Origin: Idiomarina rhizosphaerae
Lineage (GTDB): Bacteria; Pseudomonadota; Gammaproteobacteria; Enterobacterales; Alteromonadaceae
DNA length: 64,000 nucleotides
Reading direction: 5' to 3'
Assembly (NCBI RefSeq): GCF_024159085.1
Contig: NZ_JAMZDE010000006.1
Location: forward strand, 1-64,000
Shown here: positions 49,069-61,556 of the stretch, one piece after another
Position numbering within the stretch: position 1 is the first letter of the stretch
Layout: each line of letters opens with the position of its first letter
The notes under the pieces: model-generated
What the model saw: only the letters and a program-made list of their open reading frames with translations
Databases searched by the model: none
What the model was told of the DNA's origin: nothing
Made by a program: the position numbers and the translations under genes

Positions 49069-51312
49069 TTAATCCTTGTTTTCCTCAACCACTATTTCGT
49101 CGACACGTTGCAACCCGCGCGGCAGTTTATTACCCCGGCGACCACGTTCTCCGTAATAATGTTCTAAATCAGCTGGCTTCAGAGTCAGTTTGCGTTTACC
49201 TGCAATCAGAGTAATGGCAGCATCCGGCGCGGCGGTAGCTAAAGCAACCACATACTCCTCGCGGGACTGCGCTCTTAAGGCCGGAATACTGATTAACTTA
49301 TTCCCTTTTCCTTTGCTCAATTGTGGTAAATCTGCAACCGGGAAGACCAACATTCGACCTTCATTGGAGATAACAATGACTTTGTCGTGTTGCAGGTCAT
49401 TCACGTTATTCGGCGGCAGGATCTTAGCCCCGGTAGGCAATGTAATAATAGCTTTACCATTTTTATTGCGGCTGACTAAGTCACTAAACTGACAAACAAA
49501 TCCATAGCCTGCATCAGATGCCAGCAGCAAATGGCTTTCATCTTTTGCCATTAAAACATGCTCGACATTCTCACCAGCAACCAGGCTGAAACGTCCGGTC
49601 AGAGGTTCCCCCTGACTTCTCGCTGATGGCAACAGATGAGCTTCACAGGAGAAGCTTTTTCCCGAAGTATCCAGGAACACCACCGGCTGATTACTCTTAC
49701 CCTCAGCCGACGCCAGATAACTATCACCGGATTTATAACTGAGCTTATCACCCTCGATATCATGGCCTTTGGCTGTACGTACCCAGCCTTTCTTCGAAAG
49801 CACGACAGTGACCGCTTCGGCAGGTGTTAAGTCTCGTTCGCTTAGAGCTTTTGCTTCAGAGCGTTCAACAATAGGTGAACGACGTTCATCACCATAATTC
49901 TCAGCGTCCGCCAGCAATTCTTTCTTAATTAAAGTTTTCAGGCGACGATCAGAACCCAATAGGGTCTCAAGCTTTTCTCGTTCTTTATTCAATTCATCTT
50001 GTTCGCCAGTCAGCTTCATTTCTTCCAATTTAGCTAAGTGCCGTAACTTCAATTCAAGAATCGCTTCAGCTTGCTTATCGGTAAGCGCAAAGCGACTCAT
50101 CAGTTCTTCTTTCGGCTTGTCTTCTGTTCGAATAATTTCAATAACTTCATCAATATTCAGATAAGCAATGAGTAAGCCTTCCAGAATGTGCAAACGCGCC
50201 AGAACTTTGTCTAAACGGTGCTGCAGACGGCGAGTCACTGTGGTCTGACGGAATTCCAGCCACTCTTTCAAAATGCCTACTAAAGGCTTCACTTTTGGCC
50301 GGCCATCTAAGCCGAGAATGTTCAGATTAACCCGATACTGCTTCTCTAAATCAGTGGTAGCAAACAGATGGTTCATTAACTGTTCGGTATCGACCCGATT
50401 TGAACGCGGAACCACAACCAACCGGGTCGGGTTCTCGTGGTCAGACTCATCCCGCAGGTCAGATACCAGAGGAAGTTTTTTCGCCTGCATCTGATGAGCT
50501 ATTTGTTCTAAAACTCTTGCCCCGGAAGCCTGATGTGGCAGTGCCGTAATAACAATTTCGCCGTCTTCAACACTGTAACAAGCTCGCATTTTAATGCTGC
50601 CACGACCGGTTTCATACAGTTTGACGATGTCTTCCGACGGCGTAATGATTTCTGCATCTGTCGGATAATCCGGACCCTTCAACACTTCCATTATGTCTTC
50701 AAGCTGGCTACCGGGCTTTTCCAGTAACATCGCACAAGCATTTGCCACTTCTCGTGCATTGTGCGGAGGAATATCCGTTGCCATACCAACGGCAATGCCG
50801 GTAACGCCATTCAACAAAATATGGGGTAACCGAGCTGGCAGAACCTGTGGTTCTTTCATAGTGCCGTCGAAGTTAGGTATCCAGTCAACCGTGCCCTGCC
50901 CCAGCTCGCTTAGCAAAACCTCGCTAAACTTGGATAACCGCGCTTCGGTATAGCGCATAGCCGCGAACGATTTAGGGTCATCCGGAGAGCCCCAGTTACC
51001 CTGACCATCCACCAGAGGGTGACGATAGGTAAAAGGCTGCGCCATGAGCACCATAGCTTCATAACAGGCACTATCGCCATGCGGATGAAACTTACCCAAC
51101 ACGTCACCCACAGTACGAGCCGATTTTTTATATTTCGCTAATGCTGACAGACCCAACTCTGACATCGCGTAAACAATGCGTCGCTGTACCGGTTTCAGGC
51201 CATCACCAATGTTTGGCAGCGCCCTGTCCATGATCACGTACATGGAGTAATTAAGGTAGGCCTCTTCGGTAAAGCGACTCAGTGGGCGGGTTTCTGTAAC
51301 TTCCGTCGTCAT
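49069..51312 (-). CDS. parC: DNA topoisomerase IV subunit A
   Basis: 747 residues. Decatenates replicated chromosomes as ParC2ParE2. The cleavage region has [19 protein letters not shown] (quinolone-determining Ser and Glu both unchanged) and catalytic Tyr in [11 protein letters not shown] coiled-coil dimer region (about 340-470) and a C-terminal beta-pinwheel follow. It lies 26 nt after parE. Confidence 0.97.
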   Translation of the reverse strand: MTTEVTETRPLSRFTEEAYLNYSMYVIMDRALPNIGDGLKPVQRRIVYAMSELGLSALAKYKKSARTVGDVLGKFHPHGDSACYEAMVLMAQPFTYRHPLVDGQGNWGSPDDPKSFAAMRYTEARLSKFSEVLLSELGQGTVDWIPNFDGTMKEPQVLPARLPHILLNGVTGIAVGMATDIPPHNAREVANACAMLLEKPGSQLEDIMEVLKGPDYPTDAEIITPSEDIVKLYETGRGSIKMRACYSVEDGEIVITALPHQASGARVLEQIAHQMQAKKLPLVSDLRDESDHENPTRLVVVPRSNRVDTEQLMNHLFATTDLEKQYRVNLNILGLDGRPKVKPLVGILKEWLEFRQTTVTRRLQHRLDKVLARLHILEGLLIAYLNIDEVIEIIRTEDKPKEELMSRFALTDKQAEAILELKLRHLAKLEEMKLTGEQDELNKEREKLETLLGSDRRLKTLIKKELLADAENYGDERRSPIVERSEAKALSERDLTPAEAVTVVLSKKGWVRTAKGHDIEGDKLSYKSGDSYLASAEGKSNQPVVFLDTSGKSFSCEAHLLPSARSQGEPLTGRFSLVAGENVEHVLMAKDESHLLLASDAGYGFVCQFSDLVSRNKNGKAIITLPTGAKILPPNNVNDLQHDKVIVISNEGRMLVFPVADLPQLSKGKGNKLISIPALRAQSREEYVVALATAAPDAAITLIAGKRKLTLKPADLEHYYGERGRRGNKLPRGLQRVDEIVVEENKD

Positions 51313-51338
51313 TCTGACTTCTCCTTGCTCACAAGTGC

Positions 51339-53243
<1,905 letters not shown>

Positions 53244-53297
53244 TTATTATTGGCTCGATCCGCGAAAAGTGTGCCTCAATTTACCGCTAACTGACGT

Positions 53298-53759
53298 CTA
53301 TTTGAAGTAGTAAGGCATAAATTTCTGAACGGCTTCACTGAGCTTTGGTTGAATATGACCTTGCTTTCGACACAAGGTTAACCAGTCAGCCAAAAACTGG
53401 TTAACCTGATGCTTTTCGTCTCGGTGCCGCATTTCGCGGTTAGGTTGTTGATAACGTGCCGCTAATCGGGTAACACCCTGACTGGATATGATCTCAGCCA
53501 TACGCACATCATGGTATAATCTTACCGTCATTTTCGCCTGCAAGTAATCCGCCCAGTTTGGCTTCAATTGCTCAATTTCTATATCTGAGGTGTATCGCGA
53601 TTCACTAACGTTGCGTAAATTGAAAGCCAAATTTTCGCCCGCGTAGAGCGTTACCTCAGCTTCAGTTTCAAGCTGAGACAGCAGCGGTAAAAGGCCTGCG
53701 TAATTTAGTTCAGTTAGTCGGTGCAGTTCCGCAACGTCGACAACATAGCGCTGTTGCAT
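53298..53759 (-). CDS. DUF1249-family protein (YqiB-like)
   Basis: 153 residues, cytoplasmic. Starts MQQRYVVDVAELHRLTELNY and later has LYHDVRMAEIISSQG, resembling E. coli YqiB. Function unknown. Its place 9 nt after nudF matches the E. coli nudF-yqiB pair. Confidence 0.75.
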   Translation of the reverse strand: MQQRYVVDVAELHRLTELNYAGLLPLLSQLETEAEVTLYAGENLAFNLRNVSESRYTSDIEIEQLKPNWADYLQAKMTVRLYHDVRMAEIISSQGVTRLAARYQQPNREMRHRDEKHQVNQFLADWLTLCRKQGHIQPKLSEAVQKFMPYYFK

Positions 53760-53768
53760 AATAAAACC

Positions 53769-54386
53769 TCAGTTTTGCTCCTGGTCAGAGAACATCTTAT
53801 CACGGTGTAATAGCAACCATTGTAACCCAATAACACTTGCCGCGTTGTTGATTTCTTCACGTTCGAGCATGCTAATAACCTCTGTTCTGGGTAAAACATG
53901 AACCCGTATATCTTCGTCTTCTTCAGCTAACCCGCCAAAACTGGCAGCCGATTGACTGTCGACTTCAGCAATATAAATAGTCAGTTTCTCGTCAGTACCA
54001 CCCGGGCTTGAATAATAGCTGGTAGCGTAGATTAGCCGCTTAGCTTTTAACCCCGCTTCTTCCTCTAATTCACGCGTGGCCACTTCCTCTGCACTCTCAT
54101 CGGCGTCAAACATACCGGCAACAAACTCAAACAACCATGGTCCATTTCTGTCGTCAAGTGCACCCACCCTGAACTGCTCCAAAACAACCAGTTCATCCCT
54201 GATTGGATCATAAGGAATAACCACAACAGCGTGTCCACGTTCCATTAATTCCCGATTTATTTCCGGACTCCAGTCACCAGAAAACAGGCGATGTTGTAAA
54301 GAATACCGATAAACCGATAAAAAACCTTGATAAAGAGGTACCTTTTCCTTTACTTTCACATCATCCCGGTGAAAACGAATTGTCAT
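53769..54386 (-). CDS. nudF: ADP-ribose pyrophosphatase, Nudix
   Basis: 205 residues. A full Nudix box (GMFDADESAEE...RELEEEAGL) at about 104-126, in the GX5EX7REUXEEXGU pattern. It converts ADP-ribose to AMP and ribose-5-phosphate. It lies divergent from tolC and upstream of the yqiB-like gene, as in E. coli. Confidence 0.92.
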   Translation of the reverse strand: MTIRFHRDDVKVKEKVPLYQGFLSVYRYSLQHRLFSGDWSPEINRELMERGHAVVVIPYDPIRDELVVLEQFRVGALDDRNGPWLFEFVAGMFDADESAEEVATRELEEEAGLKAKRLIYATSYYSSPGGTDEKLTIYIAEVDSQSAASFGGLAEEDEDIRVHVLPRTEVISMLEREEINNAASVIGLQWLLLHRDKMFSDQEQN

Positions 54387-54571
54387 ACTTAGTGTCCTTT
54401 TTTACATAGACGGATAAGACAAACATTCTGTTACACTTGAGCGAATTCTGAAACCATGTTTTTCTTAAACTATCTGCGCAAATCATTTACACTGGTAATC
54501 ATTCAACACTGTATGTAAACTATGCGCAATCATTGAACAATTGCACGTTAAGTAACAGGAAACTGACTACC

Positions 54572-55957
54572 ATGAAAAAGCATATTTTGTCGGCAGCCGT
54601 CGGTCTGGCACTGACCACAGTATCTTTTACGTCAAACGCTGAAGATTTGGCTCAAATTTATCGTTTAGCCGTTGATAACGACCCGACCCTATTAAGTGCC
54701 GCAGCGGAGCGAAACGCCGCACAAAAAGGCATTGATATTGCCAAGTCAGGATTCCTGCCACAAATTACAGGTGATGCAGGTTACACTGACTCGACCAGCG
54801 AATCACCTCAGGTTTTTGAATCCGGCATTCAGGTTTTTGACACTGATAGCAATGGTTGGAGTGCAGGTGTAAATCTTAATCAAAGCCTTTTTGACTGGAG
54901 TGTCTGGAAAAATGCAGATATCGCAGAAAAGCAAGCGTATCGGGCAGAAGTTGCTTACAGTAACGCTCAGCAAGATTTAATGATCCGCGTTGTTAATGCT
55001 TATTTTCAGGCATTGCAGGCACGCGACGATTTATCCTTCGCTAAAGCTGAGAAAAAAGCCATTGAACGCCAACTTGAACAGACGAAACAGCGTTTTTCGG
55101 TAGGTTTAACAGCTATTACCGATGTCCACGAAGCACAAGCTCAGTATGATAGTGCTGTCGCCAGTGAAATTCAGGCCAAGAATGCAGTCAAAATTGCTTT
55201 GGAAGACATTCGTGAAATTACTGGTCGCTATCCACAAGATCTAGCCGCCCTAAACACAGAAACATTTTCTCCGAGCGATCCATCTCCTGACAATATCGAG
55301 ATATGGGTAAAAAAAGCTGAAAATGCTAACTTGAGTTTACTGGAGAGTCAGGTACAGGTAGAAATTGCAGAGCAACAAATAAAACTGCAGCAAAGTGGAC
55401 ACTACCCTACTGTATCTTTAGAAGCACGCTATTCAACAAGTGATAATGAGCGCACAATTACCGGCGATAATGGACAAGAGCAGACAACGAATTTGCCCCG
55501 ACTCGACAGCCGTTCGATTGGCCTGAATGTCAGTGTTCCTATTTTCTCCGGGTTCCGCACGTCATCTGAAATTGCGCAAGCGCGGGATAACTACGTTGTC
55601 AGCAGTCAACAAATGGTGCAGACCCGCCGTAATGTAGAGCGTCAAGTTCGTAACTCTTTTTATGAAGTCTCTGCATCAATTGCCAGTATTAAAGCATTTC
55701 AACAGTCAGTTGTTTCTGCCGAAAGTGCTTTAAAAGCGACAGAAGCAGGGTTTGAAGTAGGTACTCGTACTATTGTTGACGTGCTGGACAGTACCCGTAA
55801 CCTTTACAACGCGAAACGTAACTTGTCAGAAGCGCGCTATGGCTACATCCGCCAAGTGCTGACTCTGGAAAAAGCCGCTGGACAACTGCAGGAACAAGAC
55901 CTGATGGCGATTAACAGCAGTCTTTCTGAAAACGTACAAGGCACTGCCGCAGACTAG
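54572..55957 (+). CDS. tolC: Outer-membrane channel TolC
   Basis: 461 residues from the ATG at 54572, giving signal peptide MKKHILSAAVGLALTTVSFTS, cleaved near SNA-ED. An upstream in-frame ATG (54533) would put 13 residues before the signal and is unlikely. Two TolC repeats (about 25-220 and 240-440) with the alternating helical and beta-barrel pattern, including VDVLDSTRNLYNAKRNLSEARY. It serves as exit duct for efflux and type I secretion. Confidence 0.94.
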   Translation: MKKHILSAAVGLALTTVSFTSNAEDLAQIYRLAVDNDPTLLSAAAERNAAQKGIDIAKSGFLPQITGDAGYTDSTSESPQVFESGIQVFDTDSNGWSAGVNLNQSLFDWSVWKNADIAEKQAYRAEVAYSNAQQDLMIRVVNAYFQALQARDDLSFAKAEKKAIERQLEQTKQRFSVGLTAITDVHEAQAQYDSAVASEIQAKNAVKIALEDIREITGRYPQDLAALNTETFSPSDPSPDNIEIWVKKAENANLSLLESQVQVEIAEQQIKLQQSGHYPTVSLEARYSTSDNERTITGDNGQEQTTNLPRLDSRSIGLNVSVPIFSGFRTSSEIAQARDNYVVSSQQMVQTRRNVERQVRNSFYEVSASIASIKAFQQSVVSAESALKATEAGFEVGTRTIVDVLDSTRNLYNAKRNLSEARYGYIRQVLTLEKAAGQLQEQDLMAINSSLSENVQGTAAD

Positions 55958-55970
55958 TTGCGCAGACCGT

Positions 55971-56003
55971 GGCACCGCCTGACTATTGGCGGTGCCTCAT
56001 TTT
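55971..56003 (+). terminator. tolC terminator
   Basis: GGCACCGCC-TGACTATT-GGCGGTGCC, a perfect 9-bp stem, followed by TCATTTT. It lies 14 bp past the tolC stop. Confidence 0.85.
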
Positions 56004-56057
56004 AGAATTTTTATGTTACTATCCGCGGCAAATAGCGAATAATAAGCGACATCAGCT

Positions 56058-56999
56058 GTGATCGAACCTCCCAAATTTAAATTCTACTTTTTACATCCTA
56101 AGTTTTGGCTTACCTGGCTCGGTGTTTTCATCCTGTATAGCGTGTCATGGTTACCTTATCGGCTGCAGCTTGCCATGGGTCGCGGGTTGGGCTTGTTGTT
56201 TAAAAAACTCATGCCGCGCCGGGTGAATATTGCCCGTACCAATTTAAAACTTTGCTTCCCGGAATACAGCAATGAGAAAATAGAGGCATTGCTAACCGAA
56301 AATATGAAAAATACCGGAATAGCATACTTCGAAGTTGGTATGGCCTGGTGGTGGCCGAACTGGCGGATTAAACGTAAATTGCATGTTCATGGTGAAGAAC
56401 ATTTACGTAAAGCGCAGGAAGATGGCAGTGGTGTTCTGCTACTGTTGTTTCACTTCCTTAGCCTTGAAGTTCATGCCCGCTTACATGGCTTTGTGGAGCC
56501 GGCTGTAGGTCTTTATCGCCCACATAATAATGCCGTCATGGAGTTCTTACAAACCCGCGGCAGGGGGCGTTCAAACAAATATATGATCCAGCGTCGCGAT
56601 GTTAAAGCCATGATGAGATCGCTTACCGAAGGTGATATCGCCGGCTACCTTCCAGATCAGGATTATGGCCGTCGTCGCGTCGAGTTTGTTAAGTTCTTTG
56701 AAGTACCGGATGCTTCAACAACCTTGGGTACTATGCTGTTTGCCCGCAACCCGAACTGTAAAGTCATGGTAAGCCGTTGCGTCAGACGTGAGGATGGAAG
56801 CGGTTACGATCTCTTTTACGAACCACCTCTTGAAAATTTCCCCACGGGCGACAAGAAAGCGGATGCCGAACGCGTTAATGGTTTGGTGGAAGACGCCATT
56901 CTAAAAGCTCCGGCACAGTATCTTTGGGTTCACCGCCGGTTTAAAACCCGTCCCGACCCTGACATGCCAAGCTACTATAAGTCATCTTCCAATAAATGA
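56058..56999 (+). CDS. lpxL: Lipid A lauroyl/acyl acyltransferase, LpxL family
   Basis: 313 residues starting at GTG. An N-terminal span (about 17-35), then H132-X4-E137 (FHFLSLEVHA), the catalytic motif and the same numbering as E. coli LpxL. LPDQDYGRRRVEFVKFF and APAQYLWVHRRFKTRP fit the family. LpxL and LpxM differ in order and specificity; which acyl chain is added cannot be read here. The last 25 nt overlap the glnE end on the opposite strand. Confidence 0.88.
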   Translation: MIEPPKFKFYFLHPKFWLTWLGVFILYSVSWLPYRLQLAMGRGLGLLFKKLMPRRVNIARTNLKLCFPEYSNEKIEALLTENMKNTGIAYFEVGMAWWWPNWRIKRKLHVHGEEHLRKAQEDGSGVLLLLFHFLSLEVHARLHGFVEPAVGLYRPHNNAVMEFLQTRGRGRSNKYMIQRRDVKAMMRSLTEGDIAGYLPDQDYGRRRVEFVKFFEVPDASTTLGTMLFARNPNCKVMVSRCVRREDGSGYDLFYEPPLENFPTGDKKADAERVNGLVEDAILKAPAQYLWVHRRFKTRPDPDMPSYYKSSSNK

Positions 57000-59824
57000 T
57001 TCCAGCAATTGAGTACAGCCTGACGTTCGCTGTCCAGGTTGTGCTCCTCCAGTAGCTGTTCCCCCTGTAACGCCAGCGAATGGCTTTCACAGCGAAAAAT
57101 TTGAAATGCACTAATTAAATTTTGAGCATCCACTTCTGTTAGTAAATGTAACTGTTGCGCTTCAGTAAGAAGCCTGACGTTATCACTGTATTTGCATAGC
57201 TCTGGATATTTATGCGCATAACGCAAAACCAGATACTGAGTAATAAATTCAATATCAGCGATACCGCCCGGGTCTTGCTTTAAGTCGAACTTCCGACTGT
57301 TTCTTTGCGTCAGATGCTCACGCATTTTCTCACGCATACTCACAATATTCTGACGCAGTTCATGTTCATCTCGTTGTTGAGACAGAACACTCCGGCGTAT
57401 ATCCATAACCGTATCCCTTAAAGCCGGCACGCCGAATACAGGCCGCGCGCGCACCAGAGCCTGTAACTCCCAAGTCCAGGCGTCATCGCGCAAATAACGG
57501 GCAAATGAATTCACCTGCGTCACCAACAAACCGGCCTGTCCTGACGGCCGCAAGCGTAAATCCACGTCATATAAAATGCCCGCAACAGTACGGGTCGTGA
57601 ATAAATGCAGGATCCGTTGCGCCAGCCGTAAGTAAAACTGCTGAACTTCAATCGGTCGTTGACCGTCTGTTTGCCCCTGATAGTTGGCATCCGTTACAAA
57701 AACTAGATCAAGGTCGGAACCATAACCCAGTTCCTGCCCACCTAACTTGCCATAACCCAGCACCGCAAAGCCCGTATTGTCGAGACAAGTTCCCGCCGGT
57801 TTACCGTGTTTTTGAGTCAGATGTTGCCAGGCCAGACCGACCACTTCAGAAATAATGGCTTCTGCAAGCGCACTTAAATGATCACTAACGTTCATCAGTT
57901 CTAAAACGCCATTAATATCAGCTGCGGCAATTTTCAGTTGTAGTGCCTGCTTAGCCTGACGCAACGCATCCATCTGCGTTTCCAGATCTTGTTCAGGAAT
58001 ACGCACCAGATACTCGCGCAGCACTGCCGCATAGTCCTTTGACTCAGGCAGGCTGTAAAGCTGCTGCGGGTCAATCAGTTCATCCAGAAGTATAGGGTGC
58101 AAAGCCAGCTGTTCAGAGATCCACGGACTGGCCATACATAATTTACAAAGCTGCTCGCGGGCACCGGGGTTTTCCGCCAGCAATTCAATATACGCCGTTC
58201 GGCTCATAACCGCTTTAATAATAGAAAGCAGTCTTTCCAGCAAGCGTTCCGGGTGCTGATGCTGAATAGCATGTCGGAGCATTATCGGCATTAACCTTGC
58301 TAATGCTGAACGCCCTCTAGGGCCCGAACTGCGACGGCGACTCTCCTGGCGAAAGTTTTTAATCAGAGTCCATAATGCCAGGGGTTCATCAACGCTCTCG
58401 CTTTCTATAATTTCTATAGCTGCATCATCATCCAGCATGTCCTGCCATAAAACCTGCAACCCTTGTTCATCCTCGTCATCTTCAGACTCCGCGCCAACTA
58501 CCTGTTGGAACTCGGCATGAATGCGCTCCATGCACTCGTCAATTTTTCTTTGCAAGGTTTCCCACTCAGGTACATTCAGCATTGTGCATAATCGCATGCG
58601 ACCAGTTTCATCTGTGGGTAATTGCTGAGTTTGCTGGTCATCAATTTGTTGCAGCCGGTGCTCGATAACCCGCAAATATTCGTAATCTTTTAGTAGCTGT
58701 CCGGCACGCTCGGGATCTATCAAGTCCAGTTCCACCAAGCCGTTCATAGCAGTGTAAACTGAACGTGTCTGCAGCGACTTTTCCTGCCCCCCACGGATAA
58801 GCTGATGCGCCTGTACAATAAACTCAACTTCGCGAATCCCGCCGGCACCCAGCTTAATGTTATTTTTAACACCCTGTCGGCGGGTTTCCTGGGTAATTAA
58901 AAGCTTCATTTTACGCAGCGCTTCAATGGCGCCAAAGTCAATATAACGACGGTAAACAAAAGGTCGTATCAACTGCTGAAACGCTTGCTCATATTGTTCA
59001 TCAGCCCCTATCATACGAGCTTTAACCATGGCATAACGCTCCCAGTCACGCCCCTGCTCCTGATAGTAATGTTCCAGAGCATTCAAACTGGTTACCAGCG
59101 GGCCCGACTGCCCAAAAGGTCTTAACCGCATATCGACCCGGAACACTTGCCCGTCCGCAGTCGTCTCGTCAAGTAACCCAATAAGTGACTGCGCCAGCCG
59201 CTTGTAAAAAACCCCGTGCTCCAGATTACGTCCGGGCCCCTGCGTTTCTCCTTGTTCAGGAAAAGCAAAAATAAGGTCAATATCGGACGAGAAATTCAGC
59301 TCCTTTCCACCCAGCTTTCCCATGCCAATGACCAACATCGGCATTAGCTGATCATTAGCATCAAGCGGTTTACCGTGGCGTTGAACAAAGCGTTCAAACA
59401 ACCACTCAAGACTTTTATTGATTGCCGCATCAGCAAAGGTGCTGTAATGGTGTAAAGACTCTTTTAATGACACTTGTTGCAGGATGTCGGCTGCTGCCAG
59501 CTTCACCATCCAGCAATGCCGTAGCCTGCGAAGGCACTTTTTTGCCTCATCTTCGTTCGTTATTTGACTCAACGACTCAGCTATACGGTCACCATAACTG
59601 TCAGCATCAATCAAACGAACTGTGCTTCCACTGCCGTCAAAAAAATCGGCTACAAGATGCTCAGGGTAACTTTCTGCAACTCTTCCAATGAACGGGCTGA
59701 CAGCGAATAATGCCCGTAATATTTGCTCCTGTTCAGCTGTGAGTGTAATGCTTTCTGCAACCTCTTTATAACGTTCCCAGGCTGTTTCAGTTTCGCTCAT
59801 CAATTTATTGTCGGGAGTCAGCAT
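56975..59824 (-). CDS. glnE: Bifunctional glutamine synthetase adenylyltransferase/deadenylylase
   Basis: 949 residues. Two nucleotidyltransferase domains: the N-terminal (deadenylylating, GMGKLGGKELNFSSDIDL, about 170-190) and C-terminal (adenylylating, GYGKLGGQELGYGSDLDL, about 690-710), linked by a regulatory helical region. It controls glutamine synthetase under PII. The ATG at 59824 follows TAAGGTGG by 2-5 nt. It lies 7 nt after ygiF, as in E. coli. Confidence 0.95.
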   Translation of the reverse strand: MLTPDNKLMSETETAWERYKEVAESITLTAEQEQILRALFAVSPFIGRVAESYPEHLVADFFDGSGSTVRLIDADSYGDRIAESLSQITNEDEAKKCLRRLRHCWMVKLAAADILQQVSLKESLHHYSTFADAAINKSLEWLFERFVQRHGKPLDANDQLMPMLVIGMGKLGGKELNFSSDIDLIFAFPEQGETQGPGRNLEHGVFYKRLAQSLIGLLDETTADGQVFRVDMRLRPFGQSGPLVTSLNALEHYYQEQGRDWERYAMVKARMIGADEQYEQAFQQLIRPFVYRRYIDFGAIEALRKMKLLITQETRRQGVKNNIKLGAGGIREVEFIVQAHQLIRGGQEKSLQTRSVYTAMNGLVELDLIDPERAGQLLKDYEYLRVIEHRLQQIDDQQTQQLPTDETGRMRLCTMLNVPEWETLQRKIDECMERIHAEFQQVVGAESEDDEDEQGLQVLWQDMLDDDAAIEIIESESVDEPLALWTLIKNFRQESRRRSSGPRGRSALARLMPIMLRHAIQHQHPERLLERLLSIIKAVMSRTAYIELLAENPGAREQLCKLCMASPWISEQLALHPILLDELIDPQQLYSLPESKDYAAVLREYLVRIPEQDLETQMDALRQAKQALQLKIAAADINGVLELMNVSDHLSALAEAIISEVVGLAWQHLTQKHGKPAGTCLDNTGFAVLGYGKLGGQELGYGSDLDLVFVTDANYQGQTDGQRPIEVQQFYLRLAQRILHLFTTRTVAGILYDVDLRLRPSGQAGLLVTQVNSFARYLRDDAWTWELQALVRARPVFGVPALRDTVMDIRRSVLSQQRDEHELRQNIVSMREKMREHLTQRNSRKFDLKQDPGGIADIEFITQYLVLRYAHKYPELCKYSDNVRLLTEAQQLHLLTEVDAQNLISAFQIFRCESHSLALQGEQLLEEHNLDSERQAVLNCWNHLLEDDL

Positions 59825-59831
59825 AACCACC

Positions 59832-61331
59832 TTAGTTCAACCAGTACGGTTCACGTTTCAACGCGGCTTTGCGAGAATATTCAAGAGCTTTTAACAGAGA
59901 CTCTCGCTGTACTTTTTGCCAGTCCATCAGTTTTTCATCCATTTCGTCGTCGCGGTCCCGAATACGCTCATGTAAAATATGCAATGCGGTAATTTCACGA
60001 ATACCCCGGGCTAAATCCTGCCACGGCAAGCGGAAGCTTTCTCTCAAATCCGCATCAAACAAATGTCCGAAACAAGTCCCCATCAAAAGGCTATTTTGCA
60101 AAGGTGTCAACAGCTTAAGATACCCTTCTTCACTGAGCTTTTCATGCTCAGAAAATGCCGTTTGCACCAGTTGCCAGTCGCTTTTCAAAAGTTGACTGCT
60201 CCAGGGCAAAACCGGCTGTTCCAGCTCCTCTGTCATTTCTTCTTTCAACAGAAACTCTGACAACCCCAGTACGGTTTTCTGGTATGCGGCAGAGTGTACC
60301 AGTTCAGCAACTTCATTCAGGCGGATAACATCCTCCTGACTGTTGACCAAAGACTCATACAATTTACTGTACCGCTTCAGCGCACGATGATAAGCACCAT
60401 CTTCAGCCGTTAGCTCATCCAAGCCTTCGAAGCGCTTCAGCCACTGCAGTTTAGCGGTTATTTGCGATATGCCGGTCAGCAACCTCCGTTCACCAACACC
60501 GTTCTCAATTAGCTGCTCTAACACAACTCGCACCATTTGCATGCCGTCCGCCATTCCCTGCACCGCCCGGACACTGGGTTGGAAGTCCAGACAAGCTTCA
60601 TTATGCTGCCAATGACGTAACCCTGACTCCAACGACCGATAAAGCGCCTGGCCAACATTTTGCTCAGAGTGGATTGGTACGTAGTGCATTTGAGTAAAAG
60701 GCTCCAGCAAGCTTTTTCCGGCCAGCAGATAGCCTCTTGCAGCTTTACTTAAAGAGCCTACCCGCGCACCGGCTTTTTTCACCAGCTCCTGTGCCAGTCG
60801 ATAAGCCTCGGTTAAAGAGCCCCCCTGTAACTCCAGTTCAATTTCCGCTATTGGCTCGCGCTGCTCACCCGACTCTATGTGTCCCTCATCAAACACCATT
60901 TCAATAATACCTTCGCCACTGGGAAGCCGCCAACGGGTACGGGTAAAATCGGTAACAAACAAGGTGTTCAAATCGCGCTGAATATCATAAACCGGAAAGT
61001 CCTCCGGCCATATTTCGTTATCAAAAAGGGTTAAGTCTGGTTTGTCGCTATCAATGTCAATATTATACTCAGGCCTTTGGTGCATGCCGCCCATAACCCG
61101 ACCAGCCAGTTTCACCGTCTGCTCTTTATGATCTTTATCGCTACGTATCCGTAATCCAATATCGAACTGACGTAAACGTAAATCGGACGTGTCAAAGTAA
61201 GCATTTTTGAGTTCAAACTGCTCTTTGCGGGGTTTTGCCTGATGAGAATCCGCCAACGACTGGCAGACTTCGAGCGCTTTTTCTCGCTGTTCTGGAGCAA
61301 TTAATAATTTGAGCTCAACTTCTTGTGACAT
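59832..61331 (-). CDS. ygiF: Inorganic triphosphatase, CYTH-CHAD protein
   Basis: 499 residues. The CYTH domain (about 1-205) starts MSQEVELKLLI with the EXEXK metal signature. The CHAD domain (about 220-490) has basic histidine-rich helices such as HYVPIHSEQNVGQAL and ALHILHERIRDRDDEM. In E. coli the protein hydrolyses inorganic triphosphate; CHAD may bind polyphosphate. It is divergent from putA. Confidence 0.88.
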   Translation of the reverse strand: MSQEVELKLLIAPEQREKALEVCQSLADSHQAKPRKEQFELKNAYFDTSDLRLRQFDIGLRIRSDKDHKEQTVKLAGRVMGGMHQRPEYNIDIDSDKPDLTLFDNEIWPEDFPVYDIQRDLNTLFVTDFTRTRWRLPSGEGIIEMVFDEGHIESGEQREPIAEIELELQGGSLTEAYRLAQELVKKAGARVGSLSKAARGYLLAGKSLLEPFTQMHYVPIHSEQNVGQALYRSLESGLRHWQHNEACLDFQPSVRAVQGMADGMQMVRVVLEQLIENGVGERRLLTGISQITAKLQWLKRFEGLDELTAEDGAYHRALKRYSKLYESLVNSQEDVIRLNEVAELVHSAAYQKTVLGLSEFLLKEEMTEELEQPVLPWSSQLLKSDWQLVQTAFSEHEKLSEEGYLKLLTPLQNSLLMGTCFGHLFDADLRESFRLPWQDLARGIREITALHILHERIRDRDDEMDEKLMDWQKVQRESLLKALEYSRKAALKREPYWLN

Positions 61332-61466
61332 AAATCGATTCCGATGCGTTTAATAAGTTAGATTAAAGGTACTGGCTTGGCGGCTAACGGTCAACAAACA
61401 CGGGCATTTAGTTCACTTGACAGCAAGGGTGAAAAGTTGCAACGTGAGATCCGACCATGAAGGGTC

Positions 61467-61494
61467 TTTACCCGCGCAAAAATAAGCTTATACT
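61467..61494 (+). promoter_or_regulatory. Candidate putA promoter
   Basis: TTTACC (4 of 6) and TATACT (5 of 6) lie 16 bp apart, with the -10 inside the 26-bp dyad. The leader to putA is about 55 nt and holds the small hairpin GCCGA-GCT-TCGGC (61524-61536). Confidence 0.5.
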
Positions 61495-61499
61495 TGCGC
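61474..61499. promoter_or_regulatory. 26-bp dyad overlapping the putA promoter, candidate operator
   Basis: GCGCAA...ATAAGCTTAT...TTGCGC is an inverted repeat matching at 11 of 13 paired positions and covering the -10 box. Such placement fits a repressor or inducer-responsive regulator. The protein is not identified; PutA itself lacks the DNA-binding domain here. Confidence 0.65.
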
Positions 61500-61556
61500 C
61501 GATTCCCAACTTTGGGGAAGCACGCCGAGCTTCGGCCTGGCTACACAGGAGATGCT

